Positions 24,443 to 59,400 of a stretch of 64,000 bases of DNA are shown here, one piece after another. Below the pieces are notes generated by a model. That model searched no databases and was not told the origin of the DNA. It saw nothing but the letters and a program-made list of their open reading frames with translations. This stretch comes from Ianthella basta (taxonomy: Eukaryota > Porifera > Demospongiae > Verongiida > Ianthellidae): NCBI GenBank assembly GCA_964019415.1, contig OZ025890.1:4940951-5004950 (forward strand), written 5' to 3'. Position numbers and translations under genes: made by a program. Positions within the stretch are counted from its first letter, which is position 1; every line of letters begins with the position of its first letter.

Positions 24443-25518
24443 ATGGCAGAAGGCAATGCACCGAATAACATGAAGGATTCTGCACTGTGCACTCTAAACA
24501 CGACACGACAAAAGAAAGGTGTTAACAAGTACTGGCATTCTTACTAAAGGCCAAAACTAAGCTCCTGGCGTTCTGATTCTTACGATTTGATATCTCTGGG
24601 AAAGGACTGCTTCTGAATACTGGCGCCTTTTTGAAGGGGCGCTTATTTTGATTATATTCACTAGTTCATACCGGTTTCACCCGGTGAGCTGCGGTACACG
24701 TATAATGACGTTATTCTTCCCATGCATTCCTTGCGCACTCCGCTTGCACGTGCGATGCATGCCGATCTATAATCCGTATCAGTCTGCACTTTAAGTCACC
24801 GTCATTGTAGCTAGTACACTTCTTCCCATAAATATAGAGGAACTGCAGTCCAGCTCATATGACTGCTAGCCACACATGTAGCTATAGATACAAGTAGCTA
24901 GCTAGGGCTAGCTACATACTTGTATCTATAGCTAGTGCTGTCTTATTCTATCTTTCCAATAGCAACATTACAGGGCGGAGGAACATGGCACAGTTTGGGT
25001 GGGTGGCTATTAGGTGGCAAGGCCACTCAGGCCTATAGCTAGCCACTGTTCTCTAGATTCAGATTATTGGGGAGGCTTCACCTCAGCCCTATAGCTATAG
25101 GTTCCACCGCCTATGCATTAGTGCCTCTATGATTAGCTAGCTATGTAGCTAGCTAAGCCTTTGGTAGTATGCAGATGCATGTGCTATTCAACTTTGTTAG
25201 GATCACAGTTACATTCATATACACAGATTGAGGTGATAATAATGCATTAATCCATAAGCATTGATCTTGATGCATCATTGTGTGATCCGTTTGATGCAAA
25301 ACTTCCTAAAATAACATAACAACGTCTGTTTCTCTGTCTCATTTTGGCTAAGGGTTAATGTTCTAATGCTTCCCAGCTGTTGAGAATCAGTAAATGGTAA
25401 GTTACTCTATACGGGTTAATTGCAATTTTCTCCGCACTCTTACTCTCTCATTAATTGATGAAACAGCTTCACATCTGCTCCAGCTCTATAGATCTAGGCC
25501 TATGTCCTGCATCATGCA
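24443..25518. repeat. Duplicate of Ran A upstream spacer
   Basis: This matches 19563-20480 with scattered substitutions and small insertions, including a roughly 150-bp insertion around 24970-25115. It is the continuation of the tandem duplication beyond the 2-kb insertion. Confidence 0.88.
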
Positions 25519-25779
25519 GCTTGTGTACTGTTAAAAATAGGGAGTGACGATCACACCCAAAATTGGTGTGAATTGGTTGCCACAGTGAGCACACCTTTTG
25601 GCAGTGTGATGTTCACTCCAACCATGCAGTACACAACATACCATTTTAGGAACAGTTTGTACGAGAGTAAGCACTTACTGGTACATTTCACTACAGATAT
25701 GGTACACTACTTAAGGATTTGAGCATATTATGCAATACACAGCATACCAACTGGCAGGATAGTTTGTGGGTGATGGCAT

Positions 25780-26655
25780 CCGGATCCCCTGCAAAAATTG
25801 GGCATCTGGTGTCCCAGTGAACTTCACCTTGGAATACGGTATCCCCTGCAAACATTGGGCATGCATCTGTGCCCCAGTGAACGTCACCAGGGAATACGGC
25901 ATTCCCTGCAAACATTGGGCATCTGGTGCCCCAGTGAACTTCACCGGGGAATACGGCATCCCCTGCAAACATTGGGCATCTGGTGCCCCAGTGAACTTCA
26001 CCGGGGAATACGACATCCCCTGCAAACATTGGGCATCTGTGCCCCAGTGAACTTCACCGGGAAATACGACATCCCCTGCAAACATTGGGCATCTGTGCCC
26101 CAGTGAACTTCACTGGGAAATACGACATCCCCTGCAAACATTGGGGACGTGTGTCCCAGTGAACTTCACCGGGGAATACGACATCCCCTGCAAACACTGG
26201 GCATCTGTGCCCCAGTGAACTTCACTGGGAAATACGACATCCCCTGCAAACATTGGGGACGTGTGTCCCAGTGAACTTCACCGGGAAATACGACATCCCC
26301 TGCAAACACTGGGCATCTGTGCCCCAGTGAACTTCACTGGGAAATACGACATCCCCTGCAAACATTGGGGACGTGTGTCCCAGTGAACTTCACCGGGAAA
26401 TACGACATCCCCTGCAAACATTGGGGACGTGTGTCCCAGTGAACTTCACCGGGAAATATGACATCCCCTACAAACATTGAGCACCTGTGCCCCAGTGAAC
26501 TTCACCGGGAAATACGACATCCCCTGCAAACATTGGGCATCTGTGCCCTAGTGAACTTCACTGGGAAATACGGCATCCTCTGCAAACATTGGGCATCTGG
26601 TGCCCCAGTGAACTTCACCAGGGAATACAGCATCCCCTACAAACATTGAGCACCT
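25780..26655. repeat. Minisatellite, about 15 units of 54-60 bp
   Basis: Tandem units contain CCCAGTGAACTTCACCGGG and CATCCCCTGCAAACATTGGG. They are absent from the corresponding place in the first duplication unit (about 20520-20575), so the array expanded after the duplication or was lost there. Confidence 0.93.
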
Positions 26656-26926
26656 GGCGGCCAGCTGGTCTCACGCATGCATGCTCAAACCATGTATGCA
26701 TGGTCAAAGTGGCTGTAATTTTGAATGATAGTTAATGCAGATATACACTATAAACACCACAAATGTTACAACAAAAGAACAATTATTGTGTTAACTTGGC
26801 CTATAGTTTACAATGAAATGAAATACAGATAATTAAACAATCACACAATGAGTGTCATCAGCCTATCCTATACATTCAGTAGCAGATATACAGCTCTATA
26901 ATATATGTAAACACGCTGTCTGTTGT

Positions 26927-28151
<1,225 letters not shown>

Positions 28152-28766
28152 GATTCTTGTACTTCTGCTCTGGATATACTGCAAGTTATAGCTGGATGCT
28201 GCTTTCTTATAGGGGCCATCAGGGTTAAACCGGTCTGACCGGTTCAATCCGGACAGGGTGACTCAGTACTAATGAGTCAGCGCTGAGTCAGCCGCAGGTA
28301 GGCGTTACATAATCGCCTAGATTGAAAATAAGCGCATTGGGCAATAAAATTGGCCGTCGGGAACCTGACCAATCAGATCAGTGCACGCAGTTTGACGTCG
28401 TGCTGCAACGCGCTGCACACGCACGCGGCAAGAATCGATAAAAGGAATGTTGGTCTGATTGTTGAGCTCCAGAGCTGGTTGCCGACGCTGTGGTAACTGG
28501 AAGAAGGTGAAGAATCGAAGGAAGACGTAGGCAGCGTTTCGTAAAGGCGAAGAGCACCCTTTATCTCTATTCACGTCTCTATTGACGCTTAACAGAGGGT
28601 GCCGACTACCAAAGGGCGACAGTGGTATTAGGAAAGCAGTTACCAATTTCCGGTGAGTGTTACCAACCGACTGTGCGCAGACCGTGGACGGTAGGACCCT
28701 TTTACCACGGGTTGCTGAGTGAAGGACGTGCTTTGGCAAGGAGCGGCCTCCATTTTATACCGCAAA
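28152..28766. promoter_or_regulatory. Divergent promoter region, Ran C / SERCA
   Basis: 615 bp between divergent start codons. It contains the CCGG motif at 28233-28254, TGACTCAG words at about 28259-28286 (AP-1/Maf-like) and GC-rich sequence toward SERCA that probably forms its 5' UTR. No coding region is supported; open frames here lack motifs. Confidence 0.5.
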
Positions 28767-45798
<17,032 letters not shown>

Positions 45799-46330
45799 AC
45801 ACCCAAGAATCTGTAGGAAGCATAGTTGCTCGCATAGCTGTATTTTAGTTAGTTTCAACATACACATTTTGGCTGTATGCAGCATATTGCTGCTAATTGT
45901 GCTGTAATGAACTAACAACCTTTAATATTGATTCCATAAATTTTCATGTATCCACTCATAAATATACTATTAAATTATTATTGTATGGTCACCTAGCAAC
46001 TACTATTGTTAGATTATAATGTTGTTGATACGTATAATTATAGTGTGTCATAATATTTGTCATAGTCATAAGTCAATTACATGGGGGCCCTTTCCAATTA
46101 ATACTTTATTCAGCTGCGAGATGCAGACTATGAAATGTCAACACATGCAATGGCACATTTACATAGAACCAATGTAATAAATGCTGCACATTGTACAAAA
46201 GTAATATATTTTCACACAAAACATTATAGTATACACAAACCAGTCCATACAAACAAATGTACCACATGCTTGTCAGCCACCAGTGACATGACGAGATAAA
46301 ACAGAGTGGGGGGTGGGGGTGAGGGGGATA
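45799..46330. other. Convergent intergenic region, SERCA / PPM1D-like
   Basis: AT-rich 3' UTR sequence for both genes. No coding region is seen. Confidence 0.6.
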
Positions 46331-48073
46331 CTATACACATGGTAGGACGGGGGTAGGGTCCAGGGGTAGGGAGGTGGAGAGCGATTTGCTTCGCTTGGGT
46401 GCCGTTGTAACAGAAGGTGGATCATCACTCCAAGATGTGATCATCTCAGTTGACTTGCGTTTACCCTTGTTTCTGATACGCTGAAGGTCAGTTTCCATAG
46501 CTACCACGTCTTCACTGGAGGAAGTGCTGTCATCAGTTGAGGAAGACTGGTGAGGGGAAGCCAATGATAAGTCACAAGCAACATCACTCCCTCGCACACA
46601 GTCTGTAACGCAAGTGGCAGAGAGCGCATCTTCAGTGGTCAGGGGGGGTGAATCTGCATGAGGGCTGTCAGCATCGTCCGAAGGCAATCCACTGTCTGAG
46701 GAAAACATCCTGGTTGCAGGTGGTCTAGTGGTCTCCTCCTCCTTCTCACCATCCTCTGACTGCTCATCGGAAGGAAGCGGCTCAAGTTCCTTGAAGAATA
46801 CCACCATCACACTAGTGTTATCTGCGCTCCAGCTCTTACGATGCCACCGCCGAAGGGCCTCCTTGATAAGTGCATTTGCCACCAAACTGTTGGTTCTCCG
46901 CTCTTCTCCCCCGTTTGCCAGCTCATCTTCACGGAAGGAATGTACAAAGTCAACTGCCTCTTGCGGTGAGACTACGTTCCAAAGTCCATCACTGGCCACA
47001 ATGAGGAAGCTGTCACGTTTGAGGTCAATCATGTATTCCGAAACATCTGGGAGTGGTGACACATAGTAATTGTCATGCTCTGCGGTGTAACTCCATAAAT
47101 CACCCAGGCTTCGGGCAACACTGAGGAAGGGAACCACGTCATACAACGGACCGGAACTGCTGCTACTGCTTGAGGCCCCGCGGCCTGTCCTCTCCCTCCG
47201 CCATGCAACCCGCATTATCCCTTTAGCTGACATGATGACACGCCCTCCGATGCTCTCAATCCGCTGACGCTCTGCCACATCTTCTGGCTTGTGATCTTGT
47301 GTGAGAACTAAGGCACTTGGCGGTGCTACGGCCTCCTCAGTGGATTCGCTGTGCTCCAGTATCCTCCCAAGCACCATCGTAGAATCACCCACGTTAGCAA
47401 CAAACATTCGGTCCTTTCTGATAATGGACACGGAAGCAGTGGTCCCAGAGGTGCTCATGGTCCCGGCCTTGCTCCTTTTCCAGGTTTCTAGGTGTAAGGA
47501 ACAGATAATGGGCTATTGAAATGCTACTTATTGATGTGGTGGCTTCTATTGCCATCACAAAAGCTATGGTAGTACCATTCACCCGGCAGGGAGGCACACT
47601 GTTTCCCGCCCGAAGGCGTTTGAGTACGTTAGGAGGTGACAAACCGCAGAGTTAAATAAACAAAGTAGATTTACTGTCGCTAAGAAATTATTATGCATAC
47701 CACAAACACCAAACTCCTCACCTCGGACCGTCCACATGTCTTGATGCGTCTTCTTGAACCCTTCCGCAATTGCTTTCTTAACCTGCTCGCTGTCGGACGT
47801 GTGGAACCCCTGGAAGGACTTGATGTTATCCCACAGATGCTCTTTAGCGTATAACGCTGCTTCTTTCCCGCCGTGACCGTCTAGGATACCCACGAAAGCC
47901 TGCCCCCTCTCTCCAGTCTCTAACTCGATGGCTAGGACGTCCTCCATGTGCTTCCTGCCACCGCGGTTGGCCTCGGCAAAGACCTCTATGGCTATGCCGC
48001 CACCTTGGGACTCGCACTCCGGCGGACTGGTACTCATTGGAGCGGCGGAAGGAGTATACTGTTCTGCGGACAT
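46331..48073 (-). CDS. PPM1D: PPM1D/Wip1-like metal-dependent Ser/Thr phosphatase
   Basis: PP2C-family phosphatase; vertebrate PPM1D dampens p53, ATM and p38 signalling. Two minus-strand exons: 48073-47722 and 47487-46331 (CGAG|GTGAGG ... CCTAG|AAACC). Phase closes, giving 502 residues. Metal ligands are visible: GGRKHMED (D45), DGHGG (D65), SDGLWN and the SADNTS motif. Exon 2 opens with a segment matching human PPM1D (STSGTTASV). A Ser/Arg-rich insert between VAWRRERTGRG and GPLYDVVPFLSVARSLGDLW sits where human PPM1D has its basic loop, which distinguishes this branch from other PP2Cs. The C-terminal 130 residues are acidic and Ser-rich, ending in a Lys/Arg stretch (APKRSKS) that may be a nuclear localisation signal. 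An in-frame upstream TTG exists but no earlier ATG. Confidence 0.92.
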
Positions 48074-48371
48074 GGTACGTAACTGACTCCCGTCAATGCG
48101 ACAACTGCTTCTAAGGCTCGTGTGCTCACCAGGCAACAGCAGAACTAAACTGATTCAAACTGAACTGGTCGCAGTGGGTTGTCCGCACTTTTATAATTCA
48201 AATTAAGCGACAGGAAGACGTGCAAGCCCGTTCCCGCCCCGCGGCGTGAACATTCTTGACAGCCTAACTATATTCATGGAAAGGAAGCTGAGGAATTTCT
48301 ATAGCTTAGCCGCATGATGCCAAATATGGAAACACAATGGTGGCCACATATGTCACGTGATTTCCAAGAAA
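48074..48371. promoter_or_regulatory. Bidirectional promoter, PPM1D-like / POP5
   Basis: 298 bp between divergent start codons, with a GC-rich segment near 48225-48245. No TATA box is evident. Confidence 0.55.
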
Positions 48372-52855
<4,484 letters not shown>

Positions 52856-53850
52856 AGAAGACGATCTTGTTTAATGTAGTCCACACCACTGGGTGGATAG
52901 TGGTGTCATTCTCTGCCAATGACAGTTCACCTTGTACATACCACCTGTTACTGGATGTGTTTGGTTACTCCACTACCATCTGTCTGAACTACCATCTTTA
53001 GTCACTGCATTCTCTTAGCATAAGAGAGGGGGGGGGGCAATCAATTAACTCCTTTTATGTCGTGTCTGTTTGAAGGCGGTTTCAATGACTTAATTAAATT
53101 TAAATCACTATCTCATGTCTCTTAATGATTGACTTGTTGCATCTGTGCATAGCATGAATGTGTTATTACATTTGATCAGACTACATATTTATAGTGCAGG
53201 CAGGTGGTTCTATCAGCATACGTATAAAGTGCAAGCCTTTCATACATTAATCACTGGGCATTATGTCTGCCGGCTCACTGCATTAGCTGGCATTAGTAGC
53301 CCAGCCGGCTGGGGGGCTGAAGCTTAATTGATGACATCCAGTGATTCTGATCGCTGCGTGGGTGCTGTCAATATGATTTCAGTCCTCAAGCCTGCCGTAA
53401 TACCATGCAGGTGATAGTACCAGCAATCAATCCCCCAGCTTCACCTCATGCACTAGCTACAAGCAATGACCTCCTTTTATATGTAAACATCTCATCATAA
53501 TAATATTATACATTACACAATACACATGTACACAAGACTGTGCTTATTGGCATCATCTGCATGAAATGGGCCCATTGTGGTGGCCCCTCACACTAGGGGC
53601 CATGAAATGGACCCAGTGTATGGCCCCTCACACTAGGGGTCTGGTGCAAACAACCTGACTGGCTATCACTTGAGAACACCAACATCTACACATTGTGGTC
53701 TAACATGATTCCATATAATTCATCATACATCTGTAATGGCGGCAAAATAAAGAGCTGGGATCTTGTCTGCGTGTGACCATCGTGACGAGGAAGAGTGTCA
53801 CAGCACAATGTACAGTAAAGAGATTGGAGAATACAGTGTTAGCTCTTCTA
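52856..53850. other. Convergent intergenic region, POP5 / SBDS
   Basis: About 1 kb of 3' UTR and spacer. Notable pieces are a short near-tandem repeat (GTGGCCCCTCACACTAGGGG-like, 53578-53642) and AT-rich sequence. No coding region or RNA gene is seen. Confidence 0.6.
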
Positions 53851-55890
53851 TTACAGCGTCTCCTCCCCATCCTCCACGTCCTTCAGACTGAGGACCTCCA
53901 CGGAGCCCCGTCCCTTGGTCTCCTCCCGTACCAAGTCATCAATGCCTCGGATGCTGCCCGGGTCTATCAAGCAGACCTGCAAGAAACGCATGACAGCTTT
54001 CATTATCATTGATGAACACACAGCAGTATGTATTATATTATACTACACATCAAGCCAGCACTGGAAGTGGGAGCTCTTCACAAAGTCACCAGCCAAGGGT
54101 TTGATTTGAGCAAACATTTCGGCAGCTGTTGAGACTAAATGCACAGCTGGTGACTTCCACATAAGGCTATCAATGTGGATGCCACAGACGCATGCCCCAC
54201 ATGTAGACACACCATATGTAGCCAAAACACCGCACACACACACTACCAGGCTACCCCTTCTAGGCCCACTGAGTGGGCATTAACACAGGAATTCGTTGCA
54301 AACTTTCAAACAGCTGTGACATCGTTAGTATACTTTAAAGACAGATTTACATATGAACACCTACACCAGAATGAGCCCCACCCACTCAGCCCCGCCCACA
54401 TCAGCCCCACCCACAGACTCTTACCAGTATCCACTCATGGCCCCACTCCTCGTGCTCCATTGCTGCCACCATCCCCAGCACTTTGTCCCTGATCTTCCTT
54501 GCCTCCTTGGAGGCCACAGTGACCCTCAACCTCATCCTGGCTCGCTCTATCTGCATTGTTGCTTTCAGCAACCTGATCACCTCAAGGGCCTGAAGCAGAA
54601 GGTAGCACAGGCAGGACATGGGAGGAGGGGTCAGACAACCATACACATTGTCCATATCATTAACATGCAAACATAGCTATGCATTAGCACTTAACACATA
54701 GTGCCTATACTACTCAATACACAAACCTACACATTGAAACCTTATACATAAGTATATACAGTCTTGCAGCTTGTACTACCAAACACACATACACTGCAGC
54801 ATACGTACGTACTTGCTGTTTTGTGCTCCTGTTTGGTTTCACTGAATAGTGTGCGTCCTTCATGGCCCTCTCAATGATACCAACAGTGTAGGGCCTGCGG
54901 GTGTCCGGGTTGACACACTTCTCAGCGACCACAGTAGCAATGTCTCGGAACATGGCCTCCAGTTGTGACTGCCTCTCCTTATCCGACACTTGCAGCTCTC
55001 CTTTCGCCAGGATCTGTGGAGTGGACGCATATGGAAGGAGGAGAGGGCTGTAGAAACTTGCTGGAACAAGTTCTTGTAATAGGCAGAATCTGTAGAGTGC
55101 TGCTAGAAAGTCTGGTATGGTTCAGATACCATAATCAGTGGCAGACAAAGAGTTAATGCAAAAAACTGAGATTTTCAATGAATTTTGGTGCATAAATCCA
55201 TGCCAGAAGCATGCAGTCAGATCCCATTCCCAATCACATGCAGTCAGATCCCATTCCCAAACACATGTACTCAGATCCCATTCCCAATCACATGTACTTA
55301 GATCCCATTCCCAATCACATGCACTCGGATCCCATTCTCAACCACTTAAGACTGCACTTCATATGTGGAGTAAAAAGAGTCAAAATTTTCAAACTTCTGA
55401 TACAGCCCATAGAAGCAAAGCCCTGATTACTTTGCTTTGTATAATATATGAAGATGGAAAGTTGAGTGGGATGGAATGAAGCAAGCTGCAGCTACCCTCA
55501 TTGTTTCAGAAAGAAGAACACAGAAGTGTACAACAGAATGAGGCAAGTGTGACGAAAGAGCTAGCTCTGCAGCTGTGACATCAGCAGCCACTCACTGTTT
55601 TACATATTTCTGTTTGATCGTCTGTTCCGAATGCCGTCATCAAGTCTTCCTTCTTGGCCACTTGTCCCTTTGAGACGTTCACAAACACAGCATGGGTCTG
55701 CAGTACTTCATCGATGTCTTTCTCTCTGCATGTGGAGTGCAGGAGGGGTAAGGACAAGGTACACTCTCATGTTCAACACACAGCTACCTCATGGGTGAAT
55801 GGTGACATGTTGTCATAAGATTACATCCAAAGCAGAAGTTGTATAAAACAGTTGAGTTAAGAATTAGGACATATGAGACACACACGCACG

Positions 55891-55933
<43 letters not shown>

Positions 55934-56305
55934 GCATGCATGCACACGCACACACAACATACACACACGCACGCACGCATGCACACACACACACAGCCGT
56001 TCCTGCATGCAATGAATTCAAAGAACTGTTGCTAAATGCACCTCCATATGTTAACAGATAAGGAATAAATGGCGACTCTACTGTGCACTCCACGAACAGC
56101 ATATCACAGCACACCAATGAGGCCTACCATGGCCCCGCCGTGTGCATCCTAGACCCCAGCTCACTGCACGCGCTCACACTTTGGTTCTCCATGACATAAC
56201 TTTGTTCTTGTAGCATGCAATCTCAAACCGCTTTCCTCCTCGCTTCATCTTCACTACCGCCACGTTGGTCAGTTTCATTTGATTGGATGGGGTAAAAATG
56301 GCCAT
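53851..56305 (-). CDS. SBDS: Ribosome maturation protein SBDS
   Basis: With the GTPase EFL1 it evicts eIF6 from 60S subunits. Five minus-strand exons: 56305-56178, 55725-55596, 55013-54813, 54589-54425 and 53976-53851. Phases close at 249 residues (human 250). The N-terminal FYSH domain has [20 protein letters not shown] and [10 protein letters not shown]. The middle domain has [19 protein letters not shown] and [13 protein letters not shown]. The C-terminal ferredoxin-like domain has MRLRV and [16 protein letters not shown]. The gene is highly conserved, with no oddities in the protein. It is divergent from MOCS3 across 114 bp. Intron 2 carries a short 24-bp tandem repeat (55211-55330). Confidence 0.97.
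55211..55330. repeat. 24-bp tandem repeat, SBDS intron 2
   Basis: Five units of the type CAGATCCCATTCCCAATCACATG. Confidence 0.9.
55878..55999. repeat. (CA)n / (CACG)n microsatellite, SBDS intron 1
   Basis: Compound CA repeat with GCACGCATGCATGC interruptions. Confidence 0.92.
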
Positions 56306-56419
56306 TCTGTTCTTTACAGATACGAAGATTACAATAAATAAAGGAACGGACGTCTTCTCCGCTGCAGCGCTCGTTGCACAACACGTGGGTGAATTGCGCA
56401 AGCGACCAGCTGTGGTAAA
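56306..56419. promoter_or_regulatory. Bidirectional promoter, SBDS / MOCS3
   Basis: 114 bp between divergent start codons. It contains a palindromic E-box CACGTG at 56382-56387 and an AATAAATAAA stretch near SBDS. Both genes serve translation capacity (60S maturation, tRNA thiolation), so co-regulation is plausible. Confidence 0.6.
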
Positions 56420-59400
56420 ATGGCCGCTGGAGCGGCTCCTGAGGTGAAACTAAGCAACAGGGAGATTCAGAGATATGGAAGGCAAATGATCCTTCCTGAG
56501 TGGGGGAAGAAAGGTGATATGCGTGTGTTTGTACGCTTTAATGCTCCTTCTGCTGTAAGCTACTCTTGCAAACGTGTCCTCAGTACCTCTTGGTATGGTT
56601 GTTACCTTGTCGTGAACCCGTTCAGGTCAGTTGGCGGTGAAGAGCACGTCTGTACTGATTGTTGGATGTGGAGGTCTCGGATGTCCAGCTGCGCAGTACC
56701 TGGCCGCAGCTGGTATTGGTAAGTCTAGATCTGCTCAGTACTGTTGTGTGTTCACGCACGTCTCCCATCCTTATTGCCATCCTGTATAAGCAGCCATCTC
56801 TCTAAAACAGCACCCTCCATGGCCCCAATTAGTGCTAACATAGCACTAAAACATTAGAGTCTACCTCTGTAGATTGTAATGCAGCCACTTCACTAAACAG
56901 TCAGCCTCCCTGGCGCCAAATAGCACTAAAACATTGCAATCCACATATGTACCTCCAAAGGTGGCCGTATTTGACAGGTTTACTGCGTGACCATCTGATG
57001 TAGTAGGTGATACTGTTGGTGACATATTGCCTGTGTCTCTCACTGCCCCTAGGTCACATTGGACTGGTAGACTATGATGAAGTGGAGTTGGGTAACTTGC
57101 ATCGCCAGGTCTTGCACTCAGAGGAGAGGATTGGAGTGAGAAAATCAGAGTCTGTCTCAAGAGCAATCAAACAGTACGCACATCACTGTGTGTGACACAT
57201 GTGGCAGTGTGGTGGTCATCCAGTTTGTGTTCCGGCTTCCACTTCCTCTCAGGTTGAACTCGGAAGTGAACATCACACCTTACCATGTGCTACTGGACAG
57301 CAAGAATGCTATGAATATAATTAAACAGTATGTCCATGTGTTGTCTATCTTTCACTTACACTAGGTAGGGTAGGCTCCAATGAGGCTGGAATGGATGCTA
57401 ATGGCGGCGTACTCCTGTGAGGTCTAACTAGTGTGTAAGGCTTGTGAATATACCTAAATTGCACATTTTGGCCATTTCATTTTTGTGGCAGTTAAAATTG
57501 GGATGTTGTACAGGGGCAAAAGGTGGAGAAAGAGATGATGCATCTGTTTCAGTCATATTTTTGTGTATTTGGTAGTTTCATGTATGCAATAGCATATCAT
57601 CTGTGTAACCAGTGGGTCTTGCCATACTTCCAGCACTGACCTGGAGTCACTCCCTTCTAAGTCCTGATGTGGTCTCATTCCATGATGTACGTATGCTGGT
57701 TGAATTGTCTCCCCCCCCCTCAGGTATGACATCATCTTAGACTGCACAGACAACGTGGCTACACGCTACCTCTTGAATGACAGCTGTGTCCTCGCTCGGA
57801 AACCGCTGGTGTCCGGGAGTGCACTGCGGTTTGAGGGGCAGGTGAGGGGCGTGTCATGGATGTGGCCACATTGCTCAGTATTACATATATGGCCAACGTG
57901 TATAAGGGTAGCAAACAACATGAGGTCCACCTGTGTTGATCTGAAATGGACACACAATACTGGTGAGGTCAATATGTACAGTAGAACCTGCCCATGTTCA
58001 CTGTATAAATACAGCCACTGAAACAACAGGGCAGGAGGTCCTATAGGTGACCAGGGTAGGCAGGAGGCCCTATAGGTGACCAGGGTAGGCAGGAGGCCCT
58101 ATAGGTGACCAGGGTAGGCAGGAGGTCCTATAGGTGACCAGGGTAGGCAGGAGGCCCTATAGGTGACCAGGGTAGGCAGGAGGCCCTATAGGTGACCAGG
58201 GTAGGCAGGAGGTCCTATAGGTGACCAGGGTAGGCAGGAGGCCCTATAGGTGACCAGGGTAGGCAGGAGGCCCTATAGGTGACCAGGGTAGGCAGGAGGT
58301 CCTATAGGTGACCAGGGTAGGCAGGAGGTCCTATAGGTGACCAGGGTAGGCAGGAGGTCCTATAGGTGACCAGGGTAGGCAGGAGGTCCTATAGGTGACC
58401 AGGGTAGGCAGGAGGTCCTATAGGTGACCAGGGTAGGCAGGAGGTCCTATAGGTGACCAGGGTAGGCAGGAGGTCCTATAGGTGACCAGGGTAGGCAGGA
58501 GGTCCTATAGGTGACCAGGGTAGGCAGGAGGTCCTATAGGTGACCAGGGTAGGCAGGAGGTCCTATAGGTGACCAGGGTAGGCAGGAGGTCCTATAGGTG
58601 ACCAGGGTAGGCAGGAGGTCCTATAGGTGACCAGGGTAGGCAGGAGGTCCTATAGGTGACCAGGGTAGGCAGGAGGTCCTATAGGTGACCAGGGTAGGCA
58701 GGAGGTCCTATAGGTGACCAGGGTAGGCAGGAGGTCCTATAGGTGACCAGGGTAGGCAGGAGGTCCTATAGGTGACCAGGGTAGGCAGGAGGTCCTATAG
58801 GTGACCAGGGTAGGCAGGTTCCATTGTAGTGACTGATTCGTGTAGTGGCACTGGTAGCCTCGTACCCAGTCCCTATTTCCATTCCGACTTCTGAGCGGAA
58901 GTCGGAATGGAAGTAGGGACTGGGTACGAGGCTATTGCACTGCAGCCATCAGTCCAGTGAACACATGTGAGCGCACTGCATGCTGTGTTGCCATGTCTTT
59001 CCCTTTAGCTGACGGTTTACAACTACCGCGGTGGTCCGTGCTACCGATGCATCTTTCCAGCCCCCCCTCCCCCAGAGACAGTGACAAACTGCAATGACGG
59101 TGGGGTACTGGGAGTAGGTGAGTGTACTGGGAGTGGGCGAGTGTGCTGGGAGTAGGTGAGTGTACTGGGAGTGGGAGAGTGTACTGGGAGTGGGCGAGTG
59201 TACTGGGAGTGGGCGAGTGTACTGGGAGTGGGAGAGTGTACTGGGAGTGGGAGAGTGTACTGGGAGTGGGCGAGTGTACTGGGAGTGGGCGAGTGTACTG
59301 GGAGTGGGAGAGTGTACTGGGAGTGGGCGAGTGTACTGGGAGTGGGCGAGTGTACTGGGAGTGGGAGAGTGTACTGGGAGTGGGAGAGTGTACTGGGAGT

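Noticed and set aside
25691-26106. Repeated peptides such as FAGDVVFPGEVHWG
   Set aside because: Product of the 54-60 bp minisatellite; unit length varies, so no frame is kept.
28219-28255. tRNA T-arm-like GGTTCAATCC
   Set aside because: No matching acceptor, D-arm or anticodon stem around it. It is part of the CCGG inverted motif.
48073-48136. An earlier PPM1D start giving 21 extra residues
   Set aside because: The codon at 48136 is TTG, not ATG; the first in-frame ATG is at 48073.
53145-53327. ORF of 60 codons between POP5 and SBDS
   Set aside because: No homology recognised and no start or splice context; consistent with 3' UTR sequence.
58030-58820. CRISPR-like array of 29-bp repeats
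   Set aside because: There are no spacers: units are directly adjacent. The setting is a eukaryotic intron.
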